Assembly (NCBI GenBank): GCA_021307315.1
Contig: JAJSPD010000147.1
Coordinates: 1 to 54,894, forward strand
Length of the DNA stretch: 54,894 nucleotides
Direction: 5' to 3'
Source: Bisporella sp. PMI_857
Taxonomy: Eukaryota; Ascomycota; Leotiomycetes; Helotiales; Helotiaceae
Below the pieces are notes generated by a model, which worked only from the letters and a program-made list of their open reading frames with translations, was not told the DNA's origin and searched no databases. Both the position numbers and the translations under genes were made by a program. Positions 41,692-53,089 of the stretch are shown here, in pieces (within the stretch, counting starts at the first letter, position 1; every line of letters starts with the position of its first letter).

Positions 41692-44600
41692 ATGCGTCTT
41701 TTGGAACGCAAAAACGACGACGAGTTCACCCTTACCAAGGATTTCATCGATAACATTCCCCGCTATGCCATACTGTCGCACACATGGGGAGCGAATACAG
41801 AGGAGGTCACCTTCAGAGACCTGGCGGATGGCACGGGCAAAAACAAGACTGGCTATAGCAAGATCCGATTCTGCGGGAAACAAGCTAGGCATGATGGCTT
41901 TCAATACTTTTGGATGGATACATGTTGTATCGACAAGTCAAATAACACCGAGCTTGCAGAGGCTATCAACTCCATGTTTTGCTGGTATCGCAATGCGGCT
42001 AAATGCTATGTCTATCTGTCAGATGTTCCAAGGGATGTACCTGACACTGACGACGCGTTCTGCCAGCTGCCCTGGGAATCGGCATTTCGTAAAAGCAGAT
42101 GGTTCACTCGGGGCTGGACACTTCAAGAACTCATTGCCCCAAAATCAGTTGAATTCTTCTCCAAATACTGGGAGCAACTGGGTAACAAGGCATCCTTGGG
42201 GAATATTATCCACGAGATAACAGGAATTCCGGACAAAGCACTTCAAGGAGTTCCGCTCTCTGATTTCACCGTCGCCGAGCGAATGTCATGGGCAGAACAA
42301 CGTGAGACTACTCGCAAAGAAGACCAGGCATATTCGCTACTCGGTATTTTCGATGTCTATATGCCTCTGATCTATAGCGAAGGGAAAGAACATGCGTTCA
42401 AACGACTTCGAGAGGTGATTAATGTGCATTCAAGGGGTAAGTAGACCATTCCGTTTGAGGTTGTGCCCCCCTTTGCAAACGCTGGTGCTAATCGGCAAGC
42501 CAGGGCTCGATTCGGATGTACTTCTACGCCTGCCGAATGCAGTCGATGCACCATTCAATTCGTATGCAAAGCAAGATCCGTCCACTTGCCTCCCAAATAC
42601 CCGAGTTGGCCTTCTTAAGGAGATATACAACTGGGTTGATAGCGAAGATGAGCGGTGTATCTTCTGGCTTAATGGCTTAGCTGGCACTGGAAAATCGACA
42701 ATTGCTCGGACCGTCGCCCGCAGATACTTTGAACAAAAGCGCCTCGGCGCCAGCTTTTTCTTCTCAAGAGGTGGAGGAGACGTTGGCCATGCTGGTAAAT
42801 TCTTCACAAGTATTGCTGTGCAGCTTGCGCATAACGCGCCATCGTTTCGACGATACATTTCGGAAGCTGCTGAAGAGCAGATTGATATTGCAAACCATTC
42901 TCTCGGCGACCAGTGGCGCCAGCTCGTCCTCCGTCCATTGTCGAGGTTAGACAAGCGCTTATCTCCGTCTTCCTATTTGCTTATTATTGATGCCCTTGAT
43001 GAGTGTGATAACGAAGACCATATTCGCACAATTCTGCAGCTTCTCGCTGAAGCTCGATCGTTAACGACAGTACGACTTCGAATCTTTTTGACGAGCAGAC
43101 CTGAAATTCCAATTCGATACGGGATATGCGCCATCCCGCAAGCTGAACACCAGGACTTCGTACTCCACGGCATAGAGCCAACGATTGTCTACCATGATAT
43201 CTTTCTCTTCTTAGAATACAATCTGGGGATAATCGGGCAGGAGTGGACTCTTGGAGCTAACTGGCCCGGCGACGAAGTTCTGAGACAGCTGGTCCTATAT
43301 GCTTGTGGCCTCTTTATTTGGGCAGCAACAGCTTGTCGCTTTATTCGTGAGGGGAGGCGATTTGCACGCAAGAGACTGGACACAATTCTCAAGGGTAGTA
43401 GCAGCGCTATTACTGCACCAGAGAAGCACCTCAATGAGATCTACCTTGCTGTCCTCAAGCACTCGATCTCCTCGGACTATTCGGATGAAGAGAAAGAAGA
43501 GGCATACGATATGTTAAAGCACACGCTTGGAAGTATAGTAGTGTTGCTCTCACCTCTTTCCAGCTCTTCATTAAGCAGGCTATTACAGCTTTCAAGGGAA
43601 GATATCGACTCGATATTCAACGACCTTCATGCGATCCTTGATATTCCAAACGACCCGACTCGCCAGCTCCGCCTCCACCACCCTTCATTTCGCGACTTTC
43701 TCCTCAACAAAGATCGATGCGGGGAATTTTGGATGGATGAGAAGGAGGCACACCAAAATTTAGCTGCTAGGTGTATACAGCTAATGTCCCAAACACTCAA
43801 GAAGGATGTTTGCGAATTATATGCTCCTGGTTATCAAGCCGCCCAAGTTGAGAGCAGTCGTATTCAGAAATGCATTCCGCCCGAAGTTCAATACGCATGC
43901 CTCTACTGGGTTCAGCATCTGCAAAGGAGTGGCTCTCAGGCTTACGACGGCGAGGAAGCCCACCAATTTCTACAGGCTCATCTACTGCACTGGCTTGAGG
44001 CGCTAGGGTGGATGGGCAAGACCTCAGAAGGGATTCAAGCAATACTGTCCCTAGAGGCTCACGTTCTAGTAAGCTATCTATCTATTGTTTCCAAGGGTCT
44101 AATTAACTTGTCCTCAGATTAATGAGAGTCCTAACTTGCACGCATTTATCCTTGATATAAAGCGATTTGCCTTATACAACCGATTAGCTATTGAACAGAC
44201 GCCTCTTCAATTATATTGTTCAGCCCTTGTCTTTGCCCCAAAGAAGAGTATTGTTCGAAAGACATTTGAAAATTATACTCCTCCTTGGATCCAAAGAAAG
44301 CCTAGAGTGCAAGCGCATTGGAGTGCGGCGCTGCAAACGCTCGAGGGCCATTCTTCCTTGGTCTACTCTGTGGCCTTCTCACCTGACGGCAAGCAGGTCG
44401 TCTCTGGATCTCGCGATCAGACGGTGCGGCTCTGGGACGCCGCGACCGGCGCAGCGCTGCAAACGCTCGAGGGCCATTCTTCCTTGGTCTACTCTGTGGC
44501 CTTCTCACCTGACGGCAAGCAGGTCGTCTCTGGATCTCGCGATCAGACGGTGCGGCTCTGGGACGCCGCGACCGGCGCAGCGCTGCAGACCCTCAAGGGT

Positions 44601-45710
44601 CACTCTGGCTCGGTCACCTCTGTGGCCTTCTCACCTAACGGCAAGCAGGTCGTCTCTGGATCTCGCGATCAGACGGTGCGGCTCTGGGACGCCGCGACCG
44701 GCGCAGCGCTGCAGACGCTCGAGGGCCACTCTCTCTGGGTCACCTCTGTGACCTTCTCACCTGACGGTAAGCAGGCCGTCTCTGGATCTCGCGATCAGAC
44801 GGTGCGGCTCTGGGACGCCGCGACTGGCGCAGCGCTGCAGACGCTCGAGGGCCACTCTGACTGGGTCACCTCTGTGACCTTCTCACCTGACGGCAAGCAG
44901 GTCGTCTCTGGATCTCGCGATCAGACGGTACGGCTCTGGGACGCCGCGACTGGCGCAGCGCTGCAGACGCTCGGGGGCCACTCTCGCTCGGTCACCTCTG
45001 TGGCCTTCTCACCTGACGGCAAGCAGGTCGTCTCTGGATCTCGCGATCAGACGGTGCGGCTCTGGGACGCCGCGACTGGCGCAGCGCTGCAGACGCTCGA
45101 GGGTCACTCTCGCTCGGTCACCTCTGTGGCCTTCTCACCCGACGGCAAGCAGGCCGTCTCTGGATCTGACGATAAGACGGTACGGCTCTGGGACGCCGCG
45201 ACTGGCGCAGCGCTGCAGACGCTCGAGGGCCACTCTCGCTCGGTTATCTCTGTGGCCTTTTCACCTGACGGTAAGCAGGCCGTCTCTGGATCTCGCGATC
45301 AGATGGTGCGGCTCTGGGACGCCGCGACTGGCGCAGCGCTGCAGACGCTCGAGGGCCACTCTGGCTGGGTCACCTCTGTGACCTTCTCACCTGACGGCAA
45401 GCAGGTCGTCTCTGGATCTCGCGATAAGACGGTGCGGCTCTGGGACGCGGCCACGGGTGCGCCGCTGCAGAGGCTCGAGGGCCACACTGACTCGGTCACA
45501 TCAGTGGCCTTCTCACCCGACGGCAAGCTATTGCCAATCTTAAAAGTATCCAATCATTGGGTAGTAGAAGGTGATACGAATATTCTTTGGCTGCCTCCCA
45601 ATTATCGGGAAAGTTGTTTAGCTACTTGGAACGAAAGTCTTGTTATAGGGCATTCATCTGGGAGAGTTTCATTCTTTTGCTTTAAAAAAGGAGCAAAGCT
45701 TGTCATGTAG
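41692..45710 (+). CDS. HET-NACHT-WD40 protein (HNWD-2), three exons
   Basis: Reading: 41692..42436, 42504..44068, 44118..45710, 1300 residues. The introns of 67 and 49 bp (GTAAGT..CCAG, GTAAGC..TCAG) match those of HNWD-1 in place and phase. HET domain: YAILSHTWG, WMDTCCIDK, WFTRGWTLQELIAP. NACHT P-loop GLAGTGKST near residue 308, then ASFFFSRGGGD and YLLIIDALDECD (Walker B). WD40 units start near residue 842: nine full and one partial, ending in a C-terminal cap shared with HNWD-1 (FCFK..AKLV). Start MRLL chosen as for HNWD-1; an upstream Met at 41524 is possible. Cytoplasmic NLR-type sensor by family. No break seen. Confidence 0.9.
44331..45480 (+). repeat. Tandem WD40 units of HNWD-2 (126 bp)
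   Basis: Nine full units. Units 1 and 2 are identical over 126 bp by eye. Most differences fall in a few codons after GHS (SLVY, GSVT, LWVT, DWVT, RSVT, GWVT) and in the SGSRDQ turn. These correspond to the variable, ligand-facing positions known for this family. Confidence 0.9.
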
Positions 45711-45891
45711 AATTAAGAAAGTATCTTTATTTCTTGTAGGGTCCTAGGGAACCATCTACTTATATACTATTTTAGAATCGCCACTTGCCTTCTAGCATTT
45801 TGGACACAGGGTCTATTATATTCAAGATTTTGTTTGCGATTTTCGTGCCTGGACCCAACTACGCCAGGCATTGAAGTCATTACTAAGCTAG
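45711..45891 (+). other. HNWD-2 3' flank
   Basis: The first 100 bp match the DNA after HNWD-1 on the other strand. No gene. Confidence 0.6.
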
Positions 45892-46417
45892 ATGTGGCGC
45901 ACCAGGCACTTATAGTACCTCCAGCCACTGTTTGGCCTTTATGCCTGAGGCTTCATAAATGAAATTACAGCGTAAATATTATAGGACGTGCGGGATTTGT
46001 CAGCTCCGTTGATCCGAGCTGGTGGAGGTACTAATCCGCGTGGCAACCTTACCTGAATTTGCCCGCCACAGCAGCCACAAGGCTAATGACGAATTCCTGT
46101 ATAGAGGTGAGGCCATAGAGCTCGGATAAGACCCCTTTATAAACTATTAGGATAATATAAGCTTAGTAGTGGAGCTGTGGTAGAGGAACTTTGTTATGCT
46201 ATAAAAAGAGGCTCTGTACAAATCAAGCGTGAGAGCGACGACGCGAACGTGATTTTCTAGTGGGAGGGGTTCAAGGTGTCCGGGAGTGGCCACGGAACAT
46301 AACTTATAAAAAATTATAGAAGATATTGAGGTGTGCACAGATTTTAAGATGCTTCAAGTCAAAGTATCTATCATTTTTTTCGGCACACCGGTTTTTTCGG
46401 CACGCAGGGATTGACGT
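45892..46417 (+). repeat. R-end copy 5, right end of HNWD-2 unit
   Basis: Aligned to 37667-38184 over its full length. Ends in the TIR 46374-46417. Confidence 0.75.
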
Positions 46418-46658
46418 TAACTTTATACCAACAGGGTCCAAGGAGCCGAATTAAGATCCACATGGAAAAGCCTCTTTGGACAGTGTTTAGCCGTTTGTTT
46501 GAACTATATATAGATTGGAAAGTATATATATGAAAAAATCATAACTTACCCTTAAAAGTCACCAAGATGAAGAGCTTTAGTATCGGTCTTTCAAGTCTTG
46601 CTTTCTCTCCATACATCTCTTCTGTTGCTCCAAGTAATTCGCTTAGCTCGCGCTGTCG

Positions 46659-46764
46659 GTTTTTCCGGGGGTGATATCACGATTGAATCAAAAACAAAAG
46701 GTACTGTAGACTGCTGTATATTCTGATTGCCTCCTCTATGAGGAGGCTGGTAGCTAGCTATATA
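46659..46764 (-). repeat. Dispersed repeat, copy B
   Basis: Inverted copy of 11828-11932. The shared frame (P-P-H-R-G-G..) continues on the minus strand to 46591 here, with different residues after P-P-E-K-P. Confidence 0.6.
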
Positions 46765-46769
46765 TAAGG

Positions 46770-47174
46770 AATGAATGTGGTCAAAGCAATAGCTAGCGTG
46801 TCTCAGGTGTCGCACTGAAGTTACCCCGTGATTGTACCGACACGCGCGATCTTTGCAACCCCGGGTTTCAGTTGTTATTGAAATCAACACATATGGAGCC
46901 GCAGGCGCTTTGAATACTGTCGGCATATGGTCACGTAATAGTACTAGACTATATCATGAAAAATCCTGAACTATAAACAATAGTTAATATCAATCTGGAG
47001 CTTAGTATATCTTTTATTTCCTGGCGAGGATTTCCTAGAATACAATGTTTATTCAGCGGTGCAAAAAGTACACCGGTCCTGAGTAACGGCATAACAGATG
47101 GCTTTACGGTGACCTTTGATGTAGGGCCACCACAGCCACGTACTGCCGTCATTTGTTCGTGTAATGATCCTTGA
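46770..47174 (+). pseudogene. Decayed paralogue of the secreted protein at 48071
   Basis: The second half (from about 46990) is open and aligns with exon 2 of the gene at 48071: WRGFPRIQCLFSGA against WPGFPTVNCEFRGA, then VLSNGITD against VLNNGIID, and GPPQPR.. against APPQPL.., ending in CSC. The first half has DLCN and GAAGALN in different frames, so a shift has occurred, and no clear signal peptide or donor site is left. Copy B of the dispersed repeat lies directly upstream. Confidence 0.65.
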
Positions 47175-48070
47175 AAAGTAGGAAGGATTTATCTGGCGAG
47201 GTAGTTTGATGTTTCTTGATACAGATAGCATTTTCATTAGCTTCTTAAATAGAATTATATTACTTTTGATTTGTAATAATATCAAATTCAGGCTACATCT
47301 AGGTCATGTAACCAACATCCCGCGAGGCGAAAATTCCGTAGTATATAAAAAAGGCTCACCCATAAATTCCACAAGAACAGCCGAGTGTAACAACTCAAGG
47401 CGAACAGGGATCTCGATCCATGGATCTCAGGGAGAAGGACTCAAAGGTATGAACGACTATCAATTGTTATAACGAAGAGAACAAGCTACAGATAGAAGAA
47501 GGGAAGGAAAGCAGCGCTTTATATACAGGAGACTGGCCAGGGGCCAGTCTAAGCGAGGCTCTAAGCGTCAGACCACTCTTGCGCCATTTTCATTTATTGA
47601 AATGTTTAAAAAAACACTTTCATTAAGGTAGTGTATATATCTAGAATCAATACGTAACTTGACTCAACCCCTCACAATTTGATCAATTTGGTCAATTGAA
47701 CCAAAGTACTCTCAAGGAGCCAGGACGTACTGTCAGCAAAGTTAGTGTTTTTTGTTAGCATTGCTACAGTACCACTCTGGACTATCTGAACTCTGGAATA
47801 GAGTACTATATCTAAAATCCAAATTGCTTATTAAAAGTTCTTGTGACGAGAAAAGCACTCTACATAGGAACTTCTAATTATGTCAGCTCTATATAAAGAT
47901 CCGGACGAATTTAGAAACAAGTCGCGGAAAACTTTACTAGGCTCCAAGGCATCGGAACTTTTAAATAGCGTTCTGATAATATGAGGATACTTAAAGTACC
48001 ATAGTACCCAGATTGGCGAACACCTCATACCTTCTCGTATCATTGCAAAAGAGCTCCTCTCGAAGTCAAT
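47175..48070. other. No gene seen
   Basis: AT-rich region between the decayed and the intact copies of the secreted-protein gene. A stretch near 47386-47600 looks somewhat LTR-like, but I found no partner or target duplication. Confidence 0.3.
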
Positions 48071-48503
48071 ATGAAGAACCTTGCTTGTAGTATTGCAGCT
48101 CTTGTCCTGTCTATTTCTACTTCCATTGCTGTTCCGCCAAACTCTCATCGTCAAGATATATGCAACTTAGCTTCAGCTGTAGCGGTTACCGCAATTGGAG
48201 CTGCAGGGGCTGACAACAGCTTCATCGTTTCATTTGACAACCTGTGGCATGATATTGATGATAGTAAGTTTCCTTCCTAAGCCTCGAGCCCCTTCAACTA
48301 TCCTTAACTATTAAGAGGGCCTTAATCAAATGTTGAGTATCTCTTCGATCACCTGGCCAGGCTTTCCAACCGTGAATTGCGAATTTCGAGGCGCAGTTGA
48401 CAATCCCGTCCTAAATAATGGGATAATAGACGATTCTGGGGTGACCTTCGCCGTGGCGCCACCACAGCCCCTTCTTATGGCTCGGTGCTCATGTGGTAAT
48501 TGA
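48071..48503 (+). CDS. Small secreted Cys protein, 126 aa, two exons
   Basis: Reading: 48071..48263 and 48316..48503; the intron is 52 bp (GTAAGT, CTTAACTAT, TTAAG). The signal peptide is MKNLACSIAALVLSISTSIA, with cleavage probably before VPPNS. The mature part, about 106 residues, has four Cys (DICN, VNCEF, RCSC), enough for two bridges, and the conserved blocks WPGFPTVNCEF and VAPPQPLLMARCSC. It is secreted; effector-like by size, but no activity can be read from the sequence. A paralogue 1 kb to the left is broken, so the family was locally duplicated. Confidence 0.7.
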
Positions 48504-49335
48504 AGTATTTAGAGATGCCAAGATTTAAGATTTACTATATCCTGTAAGTAGCAATCTCCTCATCCCGTTTTGAACTTGATTTACTCCCTTGTCATCACGA
48601 TTATTGTGCTAAAGGCGTTTCTGTTGGATGAATATAATATTATTAACAATTGGTGCATACATAATTCCTCTTTCTCGTGCTGCCATATATGAATTATATA
48701 CTGCCTTTGGAAGCAGACCATGAATACCAAAATTTTGATCCCAGCCTATTCATTTGTGCGCCTGTCTTTGTTGAGATGCGGCGGAGATTACCGTGAACAG
48801 CTCCAGAAAACGCCTTATTGCGGCAACTTTCTCACTCATAAACCTCCAAGATCAGGTTGACGTGCTTACTCTCCCCACCTCCATTCCTCGGCTTATTTAA
48901 GCTGGCGTTCTTGCGATGCTTTACTCCTCAAGTGGCGTCAGCAAATCAGGTGAAGAGCGGACATCTAAGCATCGAGACCATAAGCCAGAGGCATTGCAGT
49001 ATGCTAACTACTAGGATCTCATTACCAAGAAATCTAAGTTAGAAATTCTGATGACTGTTGATATATTCACAGTCTAAGAAATGCAAGCTATGCTATATTC
49101 TAATGGCTAGGATTTTCATAGTCTCCTATACGGTCCCCGTAAAATTTCATAGCTTCCTCACTTTCTGCTATTCTCAGACCTCACCTAGATAATTCCTTAT
49201 CGAGTCATATTTCAAATTGGGAAACTTCATCGAAGGTTTCCCTGTCTCACAAGATTTCAAATTCTTATTTCCTGGCGTGGAACCACGCACATTTTCATGT
49301 TCATTCTGAATCTCCTAAAGCTTAATTGATACAGT
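48504..49335. other. No gene supported
   Basis: Short frames only. The last part is the upstream region of the Zn2Cys6 gene. Confidence 0.35.
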
Positions 49336-51397
49336 ATGAACAACCCCCCCGAAAAGGCAAATTCGTCAAGGTCACCGCGGTGCGATAGTAACGTTGAAGA
49401 GACCATGGACATGTTCTTTGACTTCAACAGCGAAATATCATTAATGCCTCAAAGACCGGTAGATTCTCAGCTAGCAGAAAATCTTCATGAGTCTATGTCA
49501 CGGTTAGGTGCGGTGCGGGTTTCGCTGGCATGCATTCCTGTTGGTGAACCATGAGAAAAGAGCGGTCAATGAACTGATGAGCTGTATAGTGTCGGGACCG
49601 TCATGTAAAATGCGATGCTAAGATGCCCAATTGTGGTCGTTGTGTTCGGAATGGCAAATTGTGCTCTTATACTAAGTCTCGAAGAGGGATGAGAGATAGG
49701 AGGGCCGCTCAAGGAAAACCAAGTATTAAGGAAACCACGAAAGGAAATCAGATTAATGATGACGATCTCAACATGAACTGCATTAATTCCGCGAAGCACG
49801 CTAATCCTCCACAAGCGTTGCAGGCACGGCCACTGCCTGAAGCATCACTAAATCCACAATACGCAAGATTGAGTGGACAAGCAGCAGACCCTAGGCGTCT
49901 TCTAGATCTATACTATAGGTATTTTGTTTAGATATCTACTTCTAATTATCCTCATTATATCCGCCGTGCAAGATTAAAGACATTTCGGCGATTGTCACTT
50001 GATAACGAAGGCGGCGATCAAAACGTTAAAGATCAAACTGAAAAGCTAACTTGAGCTCAGTTTTTTCCACAAAGCTCATCCCTTCGTCCTGCCCCGGCAC
50101 CATTTCCTTTCACGTCTAGGTAAAGATTCGAAGTTGTTAAAACACCTCTTGCCGGTGATTAACTACATTGGTTCCCTCTATGCGCCGGATATTTCATCTC
50201 CTGAGCTGCGTGAAATGGCTCTTCTTCAATTAGACATGGTTGACATACCACCAAATGGTTTCACGGTACTTGCTCTGTTGCTGCTAGGTATCGCGCTATA
50301 CTGCGAGGATGGCTTTGGACAAGCTCGTACCCTGGTAGATCGAGGTACATATATGGCGCTTGAGCTTCGGATGAACTCCAAGGCTTTCGCTAACATGGAG
50401 AGAGATCCTGTTTTGGCTGAGAGCTGGAGAAGGACGTATTGGGGACTCTACACAACTAGTGCAATAATCGCGGGAAACACGCGTTTCCTTAGTTTTCCGT
50501 AGGTCTAAGGACGGTCATCGCAAGACTGGAACATCTTAATTTGAAGCTCACCACGTCCATAGGTTGTATTATATCGAAGCTGACGTCGAACTTCCTTGCG
50601 AAGAATACGAATACGACCGAATTATACCTCGTCCACGTACAGTTTTTGAATATGAGGCGCGAGATATCGAGGATGGAGAGTCTTTCTTCTCCTCCTTCAC
50701 ATATCTAATTGGTATATGTCGGATTTCTGGCTTTGCTATCGGATTGCAAAACCTAAGTGGCGATGAGCTAGAGCTAGCGGTTGCTAATGTGGATGCCATG
50801 CTCGTAAATTGGAAATTGCATTTGCCTCGAGGAAAACAAGATATTTTCGGTAAGAATCAAGATCTTGATGAGCTGATGTTTCAGGCACATAGCATGCTGC
50901 AGTCGTATGTGCTCCTATCTATAGTCTCCAGCTCAGACCAGTACCGTGCTTACAGTTTCAGAATGATGTTATACATTCACCGCCCGCTTTCCCAACTCTA
51001 CCAAGTGCCGACTGAGTCGATCTCTAATTGTGCTTCTCTGCCGTCAACTTGTGGAACGAATCGAGACGAAAATGCGTCTCACTGGCTGCACACGAGGAAA
51101 TGCCTAGAGGCTGCCAGAACGGCCGTAGAACTCTATGCCCTCCCAATACCTATCTTCGAACATTCTCCTCTTGGCATCCATGACATAGTTCTCTCTATAC
51201 TTGCGAACACATCGGCCTGCGCATACGTACTGCAAAGCACGGACTGGTACCACACACGAGAGCGGATAAGACTTGGACTAGGAGGATTGAAAAAATTTGG
51301 TGAGGTGTGGGCAACATCCCGACAAATGGAACGAGAAATGAAGCGAATTGCACGGGGTGCATTATACATGTCGCAGAGTGTGGCCATTTACCCTTGA
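49336..51397 (+). CDS. Zn2Cys6 transcription factor, four exons, 601 aa
   Basis: Reading: 49336..49539, 49590..49918, 50061..50498, 50563..51397; the sum is 602 codons without a stop inside. Introns are 50, 142 and 64 bp; the second has a GCTAAC branch site near its end. The first intron splits the zinc cluster: ACIPC on exon 1, then CxxxxxxKC..NCGRCVRNGKLC on exon 2, giving C-x2-C-x6-C-x5-C-x2-C-x6-C. The middle part (HPFVLPRHHFLSR, ALLQLDM, WRRTYWGLY) matches the fungal-specific regulator domain in layout. Role: nuclear DNA-binding regulator; target genes unknown. Start: the only Met in frame before the cluster with a reasonable N-terminus. Confidence 0.85.
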
Positions 51398-51710
51398 GGA
51401 TACAGAAGTCTGAAACCCCAGACACATGGCTCTTAGATAATTCCGTAGAGAGAGAGTTCCATTTTGCCTTGATAAGTTTGCTAGGGTCTCTATGGATAGG
51501 ATAGGGAGGAAACTATAACTAGTTCCCGTGAATGCTTGAAGCATAGCACCATGTCATGAGCATTACACTTCTCAGTACGTCGAAAACTTTGATCATGCCT
51601 GACTTGGTGAGTGGTTTGAATGCTCTGATCCTACGGGCAACGTGCTCGATTTTTTCTCGGTGATGTAGTGCACAAAACATGCTAGGATTCTTAATTATAA
51701 AAGTAGTAAT
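51398..51710. other. No gene seen
   Basis: Downstream region of the regulator gene. Confidence 0.3.
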
Positions 51711-51820
51711 TGTTGGAATGCATGTAACTAGTCACGTGAAGAGTTGTGGGTCCCTTTCGGGACCTACAACCTCTTCGTGACACGTAACTTAGCTTAGAAT
51801 CAATCAATACTTATCCAACA
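51711..51820. repeat. Possible short solo LTR with hairpin
   Basis: 110 bp with inverted ends TGTTGGA..TCCAACA and a central hairpin (GTGGGTCCC / GGGACCTAC). The look is that of a short copia LTR. No clean 5-bp target duplication is visible (GTAAT left, ACCTC right), so a MITE-like element is another option. Confidence 0.45.
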
Positions 51821-53089
51821 ACCTCAACGAGCATTACGCATGAACACATGCGTACGTGCCCTCAGGTTGAAGTATAGGCAATATCTATGACCCGGGTATT
51901 CCGACAGTTATACAATTTTCATTATACACTATTTTTGTATAAACACCAGAGGATCTTCGTGAATTGACCTTCGAAATTACCCTAAATCTTATTATCACTT
52001 ATCAGTATGTTCCTACACCCATAAAATTGCGAAGTTACTGCAGATCCAACATCACGAAGCCGGTAGGTCTTGTGCATCTAGCAAGATAGCCAGCTGAGGG
52101 CTTGTTTCCTCAATTGGAAGCACGTCAGAATTCGCCCCTCCCACGCCCCTTGCGTTATTTCTTTCTTGCAAGCTTCTGCAACAACAAGGATTGGACATGC
52201 TGCACCTCATTCAGGGGGGTACTTCGTAGTTCCAAATACGTTTTTCGTTGAAATGTTTCAACCAGCTTCTCCTGGCGATAGGATTGTCTACGATATTCCT
52301 AGCCACGACGATGGCTTGTGCCCGCTAGAAACCGATTCCATGGCTTAGAACCTCCTTCTGAGATCCGCATATACGGGATCACTTCATGGAGAGATACATG
52401 TTGTGGTTCTAGCTCGTTTGAACTAACCCCTTCCTCTAATTTGGCCTCCCCAAATGGCAAGATATCTAAAAGTGTTGATTGGTACCTAGTTAGCAACGCA
52501 CAATACTTCCACAAGTCCCTGGCAAAAGTCAATTGTTCGGGTATGGTTGTTCAAATAGAGGAAGAAAGTCACGTGGCCTTCAGAGAGTATAGGCAAATAA
52601 GTATCATTGCTGAAGGTTATAGAACCTAAACTACAGGAGATAATCCTCTACTTATAGAGATACGATACTACTGTTCCTACCGTTGCCTACAGGTGCCTAC
52701 CGGTGCCTACACTAGACTAGGTATGATTAACTAGCCTGTTCAATAATGGTTACTTATACTGAGTTATTGGTATCCGTTCCAGTTGCCCTTTGCAGCAGAA
52801 TTCCACTCCGAACATTCCCAAGCGCACTATTAAATATTATTGTGCAGGACTTTTAATGCGGATTGTCCTAAGATAAGCCGCTTGAAAACTCCTTCCAGCC
52901 CGTTCACTCCGGGATGAAAATAGGAAGAATTCGTAATAGCGGTATTTCAAGAGTATCGTCTAAAGGGTAGTTCAGATATTTCACCAAAATGCTATATAAA
53001 TCCATGTCTGTATTTCTTCTTTCAGACTCCCGGGACTGTCGTCATATGCGCCGACTCCTATTAGCCGGAATGACTGCCCATCTTTTTGA
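51821..53089. other. No gene supported
   Basis: Frames near 52166-52629 lack recognisable content or splice partners. The run CCTACCGTTGCC/CCTACAGGTGCC near 52675-52710 is a short tandem-like stretch. Confidence 0.35.

Larger units (their letters stand above)
40703..46417 (+). mobile_element. TIR unit carrying HNWD-2 (5.7 kb)
   Basis: Left end ACGTCCATCCTTGCGTGCCG with GAAAAAACCGGTGTGCCG, right end its inverse with one change, both next to TA (40701-40702, 46418-46419). The left 500 bp match the DNA upstream of the pogo-like transposase (L-end); the right 520 bp match the other R-ends. The only gene between is HNWD-2. This looks like a non-autonomous derivative in which HNWD-2 takes the place of the transposase. 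Confidence 0.65.

Noticed and set aside
13595..46417. Starship-type element
   Set aside because: No tyrosine-recombinase (captain) gene is seen; ends are TIRs with TA and the transposase is of DDE type.
52166..52629. Candidate small genes right of the Zn2Cys6 regulator
   Set aside because: Overlapping short frames on both strands without domains or plausible splice partners.
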